A stretch of DNA of 64,000 nucleotides from Euleptes europaea (Eukaryota > Chordata > Lepidosauria > Squamata > Sphaerodactylidae), in the NCBI RefSeq assembly GCF_029931775.1, contig NC_079325.1, positions 54,854,286-54,918,285 on the forward strand. The letters run 5' to 3'. Below the pieces are notes generated by a model. It did not search any database, had not been told where the DNA came from, and saw only the letters and a program-made list of their open reading frames with translations. Position numbers and translations under genes: made by a program. Each line of letters opens with the position of its first letter. Positions within the stretch are counted from its first letter, which is position 1. Shown in pieces: positions 11,001-22,129 of the stretch.

Positions 11001-11507
11001 TGATGAATGGGTTGCAGAACATCACGTAGCAGCCCCCCGGCTGGTTCGTCAGTTCCACGACGCCTACCCTCACAAACCTCGCCCAAACGCTAGTGGGGAG
11101 GGGGGGCCTTAGGGGGGGCAGAATGTCAGGCCTTTGCTGCTAGCTGGAGTGAAGGCTCTTGACATGAGTAGGCCCGGTGCTGGCTACATGACAGTTTTGG
11201 GTTCCCATGCCTGCAATCCCTGTGTACAGTTCCGCTTATCCGGTTTACCACAGATGTGCCAATGTTATGACTTCCCTTCCTGGTAATCGCTTGTCTCGGA
11301 ATGGTTTCACTTTGTTTTACTTTCTCAGCCTAGAATGCTTTTAAACTGTAACCTGCATGAATAGAGTCATTAACAGCCTTACCTGCGTGTAAGGCAGTCA
11401 GCTTCTTCAATCCGTCTTTTTGCTCCTAATAAAGTAGCATTGCTTAGGATCACCTGCCTGAGCGTGTGTGCTTATGGGATGCTAGGGACAGATGCCTGAG
11501 TCTGACA
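8100..11507 (+). mobile_element. Ty3/Gypsy chromodomain element, broken and 5'-truncated, fossil
   Basis: Recognisable pol parts in order: reverse transcriptase (about 8150-8800), RNase H (about 9150-9500), integrase zinc-binding and core region (about 9780-10480), an integrase tail with a chromodomain-like end (about 10880-11050), a polypurine tract and a 3' LTR. Gag and protease were not found and no 5' LTR in the same orientation is present. The coding region is broken in many places, so this is an old, dead copy. It belongs to the same broad clade as the whole-looking element at 53396-59250, but its LTR is different. Confidence 0.85.
11124..11507 (+). repeat. 3' LTR of the Gypsy relic
   Basis: A 384-bp LTR starting TGTCAGGCC and ending TCTGACA (TG...CA ends). 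It is preceded by the purine-rich 'agggggggcagaa' and contains AATAAA near 11429. The solo LTR at 45749-46078 begins with the same 9 bases in its own orientation, suggesting related families. Confidence 0.8.
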
Positions 11508-11529
11508 ATATCAGAACAAGCAGTCCTTT

Positions 11530-11665
11530 CAGTTCCCTGGTAGGGTTGCCAACCTCCAGGTGGGGCCTGGGGATCTCCCCGGATTACAACTGATCTCCAG
11601 AGTACATAAATCAGTTTCCCTGGAGAAAATGGCCACCTTTGGAGGGTATCACATTCTTGCAAGCT
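11530..11665. mobile_element. Truncated MITE, GGGTTGCCA family
   Basis: Begins 'tagggttgccaacctcc' and carries the hallmark 'ctggagaaaatggccacc', but lacks the right terminal repeat. Confidence 0.65.
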
Positions 11666-12300
11666 CCAAAGGTGGGTTTATTTAAGCAGCCTGGAATGCT
11701 GGATAACACATGCCAGTGTTTGTAAATAATTTTCTGTATTGCTCTTGTATGGCAGCTAAAAGATAACTACCAAGGTATGTTCACTATGAGACATTTCATA
11801 TTAATTTTAATTATATAATTATAAATTAAAATACCAACTGCTATATGAGATTGCGAGACTGTTATTTTCATTTTTAGTACTGGCTGAAAAAGCCACTATT
11901 GTTGTGGTGAAAGTGTGATTGTTAATCCAGAAAACGCTCCCATGCTGTCATAATTTATTGGATGAGATTCCAGGCTGTTATATTCCATTGACATATGAAG
12001 ACACCTGTGAAGAAAGTATATGATTAGAACATTAGCCAACAAGGCTGAAATGTTAAATCTTGTAAAATATATATATATATTTTGTAGATACTTACCTTCA
12101 AGAAGATTCTGTTCATGTATGTCTGTATGTTGATTTGTTTAAACACAGCTTAGTATGTGTTTCACATCACACATTTGTTGTGTTGGTTGTTGTTTCACAG
12201 TAAACCACTTTGCAACACATTGGCAAGTTTTGTTTGAACTGGTCACAGTACCTTTGAGCCCTTTACTGTTAGTTTTGTCTACCACATGGAGGTTAGCAAC
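11666..12300. other. No recognised feature
   Basis: AT-rich sequence with a short TA run near 12069-12079. Nothing exon-like was seen. Confidence 0.4.
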
Positions 12301-12507
12301 TAGGGTTGCCAGGTCCCTCTTCACCACCGGCAGGAGGTTTTTGGAACAGAGCCTGAGAGAGCGGGGTTTGGAGACGGGAGAGACTTCAATGTCATAGAGT
12401 CTAATTGCCAAAGCGGCCATTTTCTCCAAGTGAACTGATCTCTATCGGCTGGAGATCAGTTGTAATACCAGGAGATCTCCAGCTAGTACCTGGCGCTTGG
12501 CAACCCT
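12301..12507. mobile_element. MITE, GGGTTGCCA family
   Basis: Terminal repeats 'tagggttgcca' and 'ttggcaaccct' bound about 207 bp that is similar over its length to 14010-14217. No clear target duplication remains. Confidence 0.7.
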
Positions 12508-13592
12508 AAACCCAGATAGGATTTTTTTTAAAAAAACTAGCACTACAAGAACTGAGCCCCTTTTTGAGAGCATACTTAGCATAATAATCCAGGCCGAGTC
12601 AGGGGTCATTCATGTTCCCACGTGACAGGAGTGATGTTCTAGTCACACAGCTGGATTTTAGCCTTTGGGATTGCAGAGCCAACATCTGGAGCTGAGATAG
12701 CCAGGGAGACTTTTTTACCACAATCCTCAGCATCCGAGAAGGTAGAAACGGAAGGGCCATTAGAAGCAGGGTGGTAATGGTGGGATCGAGCCTTGAGGAA
12801 CCTGGAGAGTTCCATGGAACTGGGTGCAATTGGCTTGGGGGGCACATCCCAGATTTCCACCAAGGGGGATCCCACTGCACCACCCATGGTATGCCTCGGA
12901 GGAGTGCAATAAGGCGCTTGGGTGGCTTCTGCAACTGAAGACTCAGAAGCACACAGATTTCATTAAGCCTCGGTCCTTGAAGGCGTTATTGTAGTTCCAA
13001 CCAACCAACTCCTCACACCATTGACTAGTGGTGATACAGCGGTCTACTGGAAGCCATTATATCCATTATGAAGCAGCATCAACGGATCCTCATTGCCGTC
13101 GTCATACTCTTCTTCCTTCGCCCAAGACCTCTTGGTCACCTCTGCTGCCCAGCTCCACTTCCACGTGGGCTCCGCTCCGCTCTGAGGGGAGCCAGGCTTA
13201 TTCTGTCAACACAGAGGAAGGAAGCAATTACAGGCGGGAGACATGAACCAGCGAGGGGCCGCCGTCTCCTAGCCTCTCTCTCTCCCTGAAACCCAAGTAG
13301 CCTCGCTGATTAAAACCACGCGGAGGCCCAGGTTCACACAGGGAGGGCAGCGGGGGCAACGGCTGGAAAAGCTGCTCTGTCAAGCTGGCACCAGGGCAGC
13401 AACCCTTGTGCTTGAGGACAAGCAGTAGGCCTCATAGAAAGAAGGCCAGGTGTAGGAAGCCATTTTGGACTCACCTTCCTCTTTCAGGAAGAACTAAAAC
13501 TGCGCACAAGACTAGAAAATAGTCTAGTAGCAGAGACTGTTCCTGACCCTATTTCCCAGAGACAAACTCTACTTTCTGGTCCCTGTTCCTGG
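12508..13592. other. No recognised gene; moderately GC-rich from about 13070
   Basis: Frames near 13028-13289 start with a hydrophobic stretch (LIAVVILFFL), but I recognise no family and see no supporting splice or poly(A) context. I leave this unassigned. Confidence 0.35.
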
Positions 13593-13810
13593 TAGGGTTG
13601 CCAGTCCCCAGGCACTAGCTGGAGATCACCCGCTTTTACAACTGATCTCCAGGCGACAGAGTTCAGTTCACCTGGAGGAAATGGCAACTTTGGAAGGTGA
13701 TCTCTATGGCATTATACCCCATAGAAGTCCCTCCCCACCCCAAACTCCGCTCTTTTCAGGCCCCACCCCCCAAATCTCCAGGTATTTCCCACCCCGGAGC
13801 TGGCAACCCT
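13593..13810. mobile_element. MITE, GGGTTGCCA family
   Basis: Ends 'tagggttgcca' and 'tggcaaccct', flanked by 'tgttcctgg' and 'aattcctgg' (7 of 9 match), consistent with an 8-9 bp target duplication. Confidence 0.7.
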
Positions 13811-13829
13811 AATTCCTGGTAAATCACTG

Positions 13830-14272
13830 TCTCTATTTTGTCCTGGTTTTCAGATCCAGATTGGGAAATACCTGGAGATTTTTTTTGGGGGGGTGGAGCC
13901 TGAGGAGGGCAGAGTTTGGGGAGGGGAGGGTCTTCAATGCCATACAGTCCACCTTCCAAAGCAGCCATTTGCTCCAGGGGAACTGATCTCTGTTGCATGA
14001 AGATCAGTTTGGGTTGCCAGGTCCCTCTTTGCCACTGGCAGGAGGTTTTTGGGGTGGAGCCTGATGAGGGCGGGGTTTGGGGAGGGGAGGGACTTCAATG
14101 CCATAGAGTGCAATGGCCAAAGCGGCTATTTTCTCCAGGTGAACTGATCTCTATCGGCTGGAGATCAGTTGTAATAGCAGGAGCTCTCCTGCTAGTACCT
14201 GGAGGTTGGCAACCCTAAGATCAGTTGTAATTGCAGGAGATCTCCAGCCACCACCTGGAGATTGGCAACCCT
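13830..14272. mobile_element. MITE interrupted by another copy of the same family
   Basis: 13830-14009 and 14218-14272 together look like one GGGTTGCCA-family copy, split by the complete copy at 14010-14217. The left terminus is poorly defined. Confidence 0.6.
14010..14217. mobile_element. MITE, GGGTTGCCA family, nested copy
   Basis: Complete copy with terminal repeats, flanked by a perfect 9-bp duplication 'agatcagtt' (14001-14009 and 14218-14226). The duplicated bases are part of the older host MITE, so this is an insertion into its own family. Confidence 0.75.
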
Positions 14273-14799
14273 AGTTCCTCCCCCCCTTTAGCAATACCTT
14301 GTTAAATTTTATGAATTACTCGCACCACCATTGATGGGGTTCAGCTCCTGCTGTGAGGGGGGAATTGGATAGATGCATCTTGTCTTGAATGCACATGTGT
14401 ATTATACATGTACACACACATAGACACTAAGGCAATGCACAGCCTGCACCCGCCACTGTATGTTTGGAGTGAGTGATAGAGTTGAGAACATTTTCCTCCA
14501 CCCCTTCAAAAAAGGTGAGGAGCAGGCTATTGGAGAATAAACCAATCCATCAGGTAGATAAGAGCATTCAATGGTGTATAAAGATGTGTAGCAGGGGCTT
14601 GGTCCTAGAATTGGGTGCCATTAACATCTTCCTACATTCATCTGTAGAATGTTGGAGGGTTTGTAGTGGCCTAATCCAGTTAACTTTATACAGTGTGATA
14701 CTAAGCATGTTTATTCAGAGGCATTCTAATGTGGGGACATCAAGGCCGAAGCCTCTTTCTGTTTTTCCCTAACTGGCATTCACCTTCTGATTGTGGTGA

Positions 14800-15330
14800 A
14801 CTCATTTAACCATCACTGCTACTAGCCACTCCTCCGTGAGTTTGTCTAGTCCCCTTCTAAAGCCATCACAAGACATCTTGGGGAAATGAATTCCATAAAT
14901 TTCAAATGCATTGTCTGAAAAAGCACTTCTTGTCTGTCTTGAATCTACAGCCCAATCATCTTTGTTGGGTGCCCCCAATACTTAGTATTATGTGAGAGGG
15001 ACAAAAAGGTCTCTCTAACCACTTTCTCTAAACCATGCATAATTTTATAAACTTAAATCGTGTCCCCTACACTTTAAGTTTTTTTTTTTCTTCTTATACT
15101 GAAAAGCCCCAAGAGCTTTATTCTTTCCTCACTGGGAAGGTGATAATTTTTGGTTGTCTTTTTCAGACGTTTTTCCATCTCTACAAGATTCTTTTTTGAG
15201 TTGTGGCAACTGTATGCAGGATTCCAAATGAGAATGCACCATCTATGTATCTGATAGGGAGGTGTGACCTTCATCTGCGGATACCTAAATCCACAGATTG
15301 GGGCCACGCTGACACTAAACAGATTTTCCT
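14800..15330 (-). mobile_element. Old CR1/L3-like LINE 3' relic
   Basis: Phrases such as 'tctagtccccttctaaagcc', 'gaaaagccccaagagcttta' and 'ttttttgagttgtgg' match the consensus-like minus-strand 3' region of ancient amniote CR1-type LINEs. Heavily diverged, with approximate limits. The preceding 14273-14799 shows nothing I recognise. Confidence 0.5.
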
Positions 15331-16155
15331 GCAAAGTTGGAGGACCCTCTAGGTTTGCAGAAAAATTTGAAATCTAAAAATATTACACTGGGGGGTTTAA
15401 ATTCTCCCCAAAATAAAAGATCATTCTCCACACAACTGCAGAGCGCACCTACCTCCTGAGTGGTTGTTGGTGGCTGCAGCAGCAGGGCCCCGGAGACACA
15501 CTAGGCCCAATGAGACAGTGGATGGGGGGAGAAGGGATCCCCCCCATTAGTCTGGTGGGCCCACCCTTGTAGATCTATAAAGGACAATAGGATACCAGCT
15601 ATTTTGCAAGGTTCTATAACCCAGAAAACAATTTGCATGGCACTGAAATGAGCCATATAATTGATTTGCATCTGATGCTGATTCCTGAGTATCAGCTTTC
15701 CTGAGTTGACAGCTCCTGGTCAAATTAATTTGCAGGCACCATGAAAACCTCCCAAGTCGATCGAACAGGAAGAGTAACATGGACCAAAAGAGGTGCACTA
15801 ATTTCATATATCTTTCCTATGGTCTAAACCCCAGACTGCTCTCAGTTTAGGATCGCTTTGCATAGTGCCACAAAGAGGTTTCATGCATCTGCTTTTCATG
15901 CTTCCTAGAGTGACATTTGAAGCAGATGTTTTGAGCATCTCCTAGACAGAGTTATAAATTACATGCGTCATAAATATTGGATTATTCTACCATTCACTGA
16001 ATATACATTACTGACAATGAAGTTTCAAGTTCATTCTACTGCCTAGGAGAACATAAAATATTCAAGATTATCTCCCTTTCCATGCTGGGAGACACACCTG
16101 GTGGGAGCAAGATGTAACTCATTCACCATTCTTTAAGCCTCTTTAATCCCATCCT
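15331..16155. other. No recognised feature
   Basis: Mixed AT-rich sequence. The open frame on the minus strand near 15547-15807 has no recognisable domain. Confidence 0.4.
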
Positions 16156-16159
16156 TCTT

Positions 16160-16312
16160 CCAAGGAGCTTACCCAGCATACAACCCTGTAAGGTAGGGTA
16201 CTCTGAGAAACCGTGAGTAGCCCGAGATCACCCAGTTTCATGGATGAATGCAGATTTGAACCCAGCACCCCAGTTTGATGCTGTAACCTCTACACCACAC
16301 TGGCTCTCACGG
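16160..16312 (-). mobile_element. Ancient tRNA-derived SINE relic (MIR/Squam-like)
   Basis: Ends in 'ctacaccacactggctctc' (reverse of a tRNA-like head) and carries 'acaaccctgtaaggtaggg' and 'cccgagatcacccag', a typical core. 16313-16790 beyond it has nothing recognisable. Confidence 0.55.
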
Positions 16313-16795
16313 ATGCCAGCAAGGCTAAGGAGCATGGAAGAGTCCCATTTTGCTCTCTACCCTCCGGGAGGTTGTGCATGGGCATGATAGAGTGGCATTT
16401 AGTGGGATGCCCTTTTTCCTATGCCCTGCAAAGCATGGAGCTGCTTCTGCCACTAGTTGAAATTACTTCCAGGGACCAGGCTAGCCAGTGGGACGGAGGA
16501 ATTGGTTTGGAAATGAGAAACTGCTTGGGAAGGCACAACGAAGAGGGAGACAATGTACCACAGGGTTTCAGTTTGCTCCCAGATGCAAAGAAGATGGCCA
16601 GTGTCATCTCCTGAGCCCCTGCAGCAATGCCATAGTGGCTTGGCTTGGATCCAGCCAGCAGTGGAGAAGACCTAGAGAGGATGAGTAGACATTGTTTGGG
16701 GTGACAGAATACCTTGAACTGGTCAAGGGACCTTGTAACTGACTTTTCCAATAGTCCAGTCTGTGCCCCTTGTCTCTCCTCTCATCCTCATTGGA

Positions 16796-17047
16796 AGAAA
16801 AAGAAGAGTCGGTTTTTATATGCCAATTTTCTCTATCCTTTAAGAAGAATCAGACTGGCTTACAATCACCTTCCCTTCCTCTCTCCACAACAGACACCCT
16901 GTGAGGTAGGTGGGGCTGAGAGAATTCAAAAAGAACTGTGACTAGCCCAAGGTCACCCAGCTGGCTTCATGTGGAGGAGTGGGGAAACCAACCTGGTTCA
17001 CCAGATTAGAGTCTGCCACTCCTAACCATTATACCACAGTGGCTCTC
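16796..17047 (-). mobile_element. tRNA-derived SINE (Squam-like)
   Basis: Reverse of the family described at 4130: tail 'gtttttatatgcc' at the left, head 'accacagtggctctc' at the right. Confidence 0.75.
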
Positions 17048-17289
17048 ACTAGAACTTGCCCCTACTGCCAAGGGGTGACTAAAAGGAGGTGACTTGTCTA
17101 AGGCTGCCTAGTGAATCGGTGGCAGAGGCAAGAGTGAAACCAAAAAGTGGTTCACTGCTTTCAAGTTTCATACTTTTTTAGCCACTATGCTACTCCAGCT
17201 GTCTAGGGCTGGGCATGACGGGATGAACCATTAAAGGTTACCCGTTTAACCCAAATGTGCTAAGTTATCAGTTGAAACTCAGCAATTGT

Positions 17290-17639
17290 CAGGGGTCCCC
17301 AACCTTTTTGAGCCTGCGGGCACATTTGGAATTCTGACACGCATGGTGGGTGCAGCAACAAAATGGCTCCTGCAAAATGGTTGCTGCAGGAGGCGAAGCC
17401 AGCCACAAAATGATTGCCACCGCTTAACTTGTGAAGATCCTTGTGTTGTTGTGGCAGCTGCTGCCAAAGCAACATTTTTAAAAAATGCAAACCCAATCAA
17501 AACTCCAATAGTCAATCCGAAGACATGCTGGGCAAAAGCCCTTCTTGGCCCTACCCACTTCCTAAAAACACTTGACCGGCACCAGAAAAGGTGTTGTCAG
17601 GCACCATTGTGCCCACAGGCACCATTTTGGGGACCCCGG
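17290..17639. mobile_element. hAT-like MITE (CAGGGGTCCCCAA termini)
   Basis: Left end 'caggggtccccaacc', right end 'ccattttggggaccccgg', forming a short inverted repeat over about 350 bp. The target duplication is not clear. A diverged partial copy lies at 32985-33330. Confidence 0.65.
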
Positions 17640-17961
17640 TCTATATTGTCTGTATTCATCCTAATAAAACGCACTCAGGGCAGATGGCTCTCAAACTCCT
17701 CTTTCAGACTCCATGACCTCCCAGGGTTGTTGTGAAGCTATGCTGCTGATCCAAGAAAAGGTGGGATGTGAACAGAAGCAAGAGACTCTTACCTCAGCAA
17801 ACCCTCTACCGCTGGCGATGGCCTCAGTGCTGAGATGCCTTCGTTCTTCTTTCCCTCTTGCTCACAGGTTCGTAACCCTACCTGAGCTTGCAGACAGGAT
17901 ACACAGGCGCTCAAAGGCGGGAGTTAGCTCAGTACAAAGCATTAACCATTTGTTTCCCCTC

Positions 17962-18040
17962 CAAAGGTGGTGGGGGTGGAAAGTGCCGTCGAGTCGCAGC
18001 CGACTTATGACAACCCGAAGGGTTTTCAAGGCAAGAGATG
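17962..18040 (-). mobile_element. SINE 3' tail fragment (BovB-type)
   Basis: Reverse match to the shared tail: 'gtgccgtcgagtcgcagccg' then 'ttttcaaggcaagagatgc'. Confidence 0.65.
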
Positions 18041-18109
18041 CTCAGAGATGCATAGCCAACAAACCATAGCATGAAGAAATGCATTTTGATATGCCACAGG
18101 TACATGAGA

Positions 18110-18960
18110 ACAGAGAAAGGAAAGGAAAGAGAGCATGCAGAGCCTTTGCCCATAATCTTCAGGACCTTTTGGAGGACGGGAGATGTGCCACAAGACTGGA
18201 GGAGGGCAAACGTTAACCCAGTCTTCAAAAATGGGAGGAAGGATGACCCAGGAAACCACAGGCCAGTCAGTCTGACCTCTGTGTCAGGGAAGATATCGGA
18301 GTAGATTTTAAAGGGGCCAGTCTGTGAGCATCCGAAGGACTACTTGGTAATCTGGGGATGTCAACATGGATTTGTCCCCAACAGGTCCTGCCGCACCAAG
18401 CTCATTTCCTTCTTTGATCCAGTGATGGGCTTACTGGATCGTGGGAACTCCGTTGATGTTGTTTACCTGGATTTTAGTAAAGCTTTTGACAGGGTTCCCC
18501 ATGACTTTCTGATGGGTCAGCTGGTGCACTGCAGACTAGACTCTAGGATAGTGAGGTGGATCGGGAACTGGTTGGCGAACGGCACCCAAAGAGTAGTTGT
18601 TAGTGGCATTTTATCTGATTGGAGGGAGGTGTCCAGTGGGGTGTCACAGGGCTTGGTTCTTGGCCTGGTACTTTCAATATCTGTATAAATGATCTGGATG
18701 AGGGAGTGAAGGGACTACTCATTAAATTTGCAGATGGCACCAAATTGGAAGGAGTAGCAAACACCTTAGAAGATAAAATTCAACGAGATCTAAAAAGTAG
18801 GCAGATGTGAACCAGATGCAATTCAACAAGGCTAAGTGCTGAGTTCTACATCTGAATAACAAAACTAAGGATCACGCATATAACACACAGGATAGCAGCC
18901 AGCCCGGAAGGGAATGGTCAGGGTCCCCAAATCAATCAGCCCAAATAAAGTAAAGGCAGA
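18110..18960 (+). mobile_element. CR1 LINE fragment (reverse transcriptase)
   Basis: Translated pieces show CR1 RT blocks in order: 'NHRPVSLTSVSGKI', 'VVYLDFSKAFDRVPHDF', 'RVVVSGILSDWREVSSGVSQG' trimmed to its 'VSSGVSQG' core, then 'INDLDEGVKGLLIKFADG'. The last position is normally D in the FADD catalytic box and is G here, and the coding region is interrupted, so the copy is dead. It is 5'- and 3'-truncated. Confidence 0.8.
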
Positions 18961-18974
18961 GAAAGGGGGGGGGG

Positions 18975-19735
18975 AGGCCAGCTACAGTGGAAACTGTTGC
19001 TGCCCTCAACCATAGGCGTTGGGGAACATCTCAGTCTTACAGGCCCTGTGGAACTGCATCAAGTCCTGCAGGGCCTGGGTCTCACTAGACAGAGAGTTCC
19101 ACCAGGCCAGGGCAGAGAAAGCCGGACACCTTTCGGGCCAGGAACCACCAGCAGGTTGTTATTTGCAGAGTAACACTTTTGGGGGGACATACCAGGAGAG
19201 ACGGTCCCACAGATATGATGGTCCCAGACCGTGTAGGGCTTTAAAGGTTAATACCAGCACCTTGAACCTGATCCAGTACTCCAACTGAAGCCAGTGCAGT
19301 TACCAGAACACCGGTTGGATTTGTGCTCTCAGCAGGATCCCCTCGCTGCTGCATTTTGGATCAGCTGGAGTTTCTGGAGCAGTCTCAAGGGCAGCTCCAC
19401 ATAGAGCGAGTTACGGTAATCTAGCCTGAAGGTGACTATCGCATCAGGTCAGGGCAGGAGAGGTATGGTGCCAGCTGCCTCGCCTGGTGGAGATGGTAGA
19501 AGGTTGCCTTGGCTATGGCTGTGACCTGGACCTCCATTGACAAGGAGGTGTCCAGAATCACACCCAGGCTCTTGATGGTGGGCACAGGAGTCAATTTAAC
19601 ACCATCAAGAGCCAGGAGCCAGCATACTGCCTCTGATCCTCCCTCACCCACCCACAGGACCTCTGTCTTCCATGGATTTAATTTCAATTGGCAACACTGT
19701 TGTGGTTGCCTAGCAATGACCATGGAGGACATTCA
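18975..19735 (-). mobile_element. L2 LINE relic
   Basis: The minus strand at 19436-19732 encodes 'LKLNPWKTEVLWVG' and 'SLGVILDTSLSMEVQVTA', the typical L2 RT C-terminal region, then 'KATFYHLHQARQLAPYL'. The rest (18975-19435) resembles a further L2-associated segment. Broken copy. Confidence 0.65.
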
Positions 19736-19780
19736 TTTCTTAAAGATACAGGTGCTGCTTCTATTATTTGGGGTTTTTAA

Positions 19781-19838
<58 letters not shown>
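19781..19838. repeat. (CA)n microsatellite
   Basis: About 58 bp of nearly pure CA dinucleotide. Confidence 0.97.
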
Positions 19839-19841
<3 letters not shown>

Positions 19842-19859
19842 TGGGAGGTTTTTGTTTGT

Positions 19860-20920
19860 TTGTTTGTTTTAGCATTTCAGATGTTCGGCAAACCTGAGTC
19901 TTTTCTCAGGTTTGTAGAAAGATCTGTCTTGTTGTCTGTTTGTGGCTCCGCTCTTTGGAGCTATCTGTAGATGGATGCCACGCTGAAAATGAGGAATACT
20001 CATACAGAAAATTACAGAAGATGGGGGAAGGAGGAGTTGAGGCAGAGAGAGATTGGGTGAGAATGGCATCATAAATATTTCAAGTGTAATTCTCTGTGTA
20101 AGGAACCAAAACTGAACTAATCCTTATACATAAAAAATGAGGAGCATAGTCAGAGGTTGCAGCTTCTGCTGGGGCACAAAAGAGCAAAGTAACAAGGCTG
20201 GGTGAATACAAATCACCGGGAAGAAAATTTAAGAAAACTAATTGATATTGATGCAAGGTTACAGACCATATAGGTTGTAGACAGGCAAGGTCATGCTACC
20301 GCCACTGGATTGAGGCAATGCAAGGATAGCACTAAGGGGAAAATTTGCATGGTTGAGATAAGTCCCCAAACATCAGTCTCCCACTCCTCACTGAAATTCC
20401 ATTCAGCAGTCTTTGGGATGAGCCACTTTGAGGTTGTGTTTTCTTCCAGGACCCTGGACAGCTCCCCTTCACGTTACCGGTCTTTCTCTGGGCCCACCAC
20501 TGGTATGTCTGGTCCTGCAACGGGTTGCCAGAGCAGATCAGCCACACAAACTTGGTGGAGCACTTGGCAAGGGCTTGAGGAGGTCAAATGGCAATGCCCT
20601 CTTTGCCTCCTAGCCCCAGGTCAGGAAGAAGAGGGGCAAGGAGCCATGGCCAATCCGCCACTGCTGTCCATTGGGAGGAGAGCAGGCAGCCAGGCTCTGC
20701 CCGCCTCCTCCCTTTGGCAGCTATGGTTGCTCAATTGCTGAGTGAGGCATCAATAACAGGAGCAACAGGATTCAACAGGAGTCTGGTGGGACTTTAAAAA
20801 CGAACAATAAGAGGGTGTGGTTTTTTTTTGCCATCTTCTGGGTGTCACTGGGGGTGTTGGGGGGGAGGTAGTTGTGAATTTCCTGGACTAGTTGGACTAG
20901 CTTGTGCAGGGGGTTGGACT
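19860..20920. other. No recognised gene
   Basis: A (TTTG)n-like stretch near 19852-19870 is followed by mixed sequence. Open frames at 20310-20797 have no recognisable domain. 20757-20810 contains a fragment ('gagtctggtgggactttaaa') of the unclassified repeat described at 24075. Confidence 0.4.
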
Positions 20921-20921
20921 A

Positions 20922-21125
20922 GGGGAGCCAGTGTGGTGCAGTGGTTAAGAGCGGTGGTTTGGAGTGGTGGACTCTGATCTGGAGAACCGGGTTTGATTCC
21001 CCACTCCTCCACATGAGCGGCGGAGGCTAATCTGGTGAACTGGATTTGTTTCCCTACTCCTACACACGAAGCCAGCAAGCCGGTTTGATTCTTCCTTAAG
21101 TGGTAGAGAAAGTCGGCATATAAAA
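20922..21125 (+). mobile_element. tRNA-derived SINE, internally deleted
   Basis: Head 'gtgtggtgcagtggttaag', B-box-like 'gggtttgattccccac', tail 'gtcggcatataaaaa'. The central 'gggtgaccttgggc...' segment present in other copies is missing. Confidence 0.75.
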
Positions 21126-21245
21126 AACATCATTACATCCTGGGGCAGGGAGTTCCACCATTTAACTATCTGTTGTGTGAAGAAATACTTCCTTTTATCA
21201 GTTTTGAATCTCCTCAGTGAGAACCCTCTTCCCAAGCACCACCCT
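21126..21245. mobile_element. CR1-like LINE 3' relic
   Basis: 'gggagttccaccatttaac' and 'tgtgaagaaatacttcc' match old CR1-type 3' sequence. Short and diverged. Confidence 0.45.
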
Positions 21246-21461
21246 AATTAATGCTATTTTAATTGATGCCTGTGTTTGTTTGCAATCGATCTAAGTTGGT
21301 TTGGGGACCAATTTTTCATCTGAAAAAGCAGGATCACTCAATCAGTAGACTGACCCTTGTGCAAAAGATCTCAGGTTAAACAAAGGCATTCTAGGAAAAG
21401 AGACTTATCCCTTGTACAGAATTTTCTTTGATGACCTCTAATTCCATTTAATTGTCTGATG

Positions 21462-21668
21462 GTGGAAAGTGCCATGAAGTCACAGTCCACTTATAGTGAC
21501 CCTGTAGGGTTTTCAAGGCAAGAGACGTTCAGAGGTGGTTTGCCATGGTCTGCTTCTGCGTAGCAACCCTGGACTTCCTTGGTGGTCTCCCATCCAAGTA
21601 CTAACCAGGGCTGACCATGTCTCGTTTTCAGGATCTGAAAAGATCAGGCTAGTCTGGACCATCCAGGT
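21462..21668 (-). mobile_element. 5S rRNA-derived SINE, full-length-like
   Basis: Reverse strand shows 5S-like blocks ('gatgggagaccaccaagg', 'agtacttggatggg') then the BovB-type tail ('caaggcaagagacg' reversed). The 5S gene itself reads 'agaagctaagcagggtcgg' at the comparable site, so the head derives from 5S rRNA. Parts of the 5S head are altered ('gtttcaggatctg'). Confidence 0.8.
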
Positions 21669-21747
21669 CAGGGCATCTGATGTACTAGGATGAATGATAT
21701 ATAGAGAGATATTGTTTTAGGTAATTAATTAATTGTCCTGACCTATG

Positions 21748-22125
21748 TACCAGGCTAGCCTGATCTCATCAGATCTCAGAAGCTAAGCAGGGTTGGTAGG
21801 GTTGGATGGGAGACCACCAAGGCAAGCTAGAGTCACTATGCAGAGGCAGGCCATGGCAAACTCCTTTGAACGTCTCTTGCCTTGAAAACCCTATGGCAGG
21901 GGTGTCAAACATAAGGCCCGCGGGCCGCATCCGCCGGCCCCTTGAGAGCTCTTTGTCCAGTGGGTGAGCCAGCCAAGGCAGCCACCCCCTCCCACTCTCG
22001 ATCTGGGCTGGAGAGGCACGGTAAAGCCTGACCAAGTGGCATTTATGTCATATCCGGATCTCATAGCAATTGAGTTCGACACCCCTGCCCTACAGGGTCT
22101 CCATAAGAGGCTGCTTCAAAGCACT
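21748..22125 (+). mobile_element. 5S rRNA-derived SINE split by a MITE
   Basis: 21750-21896 carries the 5S-like head ('cagaagctaagcagggttgg') and the tail up to 'aaaaccctatgg'. The tail resumes at 22088 with 'ccctacagggtctccataag'. The break is the hAT-like MITE 21897-22087. Confidence 0.8.
21897..22087. mobile_element. hAT-like MITE (CAGGGGTGTC termini)
   Basis: 191 bp with inverted ends 'caggggtgtcaaac' and 'ttcgacacccctg'. Flanking 8-mers 'ccctatgg' and 'ccctacag' match at 6 of 8 and reconstruct the SINE target. Related copies are at 30743-31472 and 52883-53341. Confidence 0.8.
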
Positions 22126-22129
22126 TTTC

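Noticed and set aside
13028-13289. Possible small membrane protein (LIAVVILFFL stretch)
   Set aside because: No recognised family, no splice or poly(A) context, and overlapping frames are equally open. I cannot support a gene.
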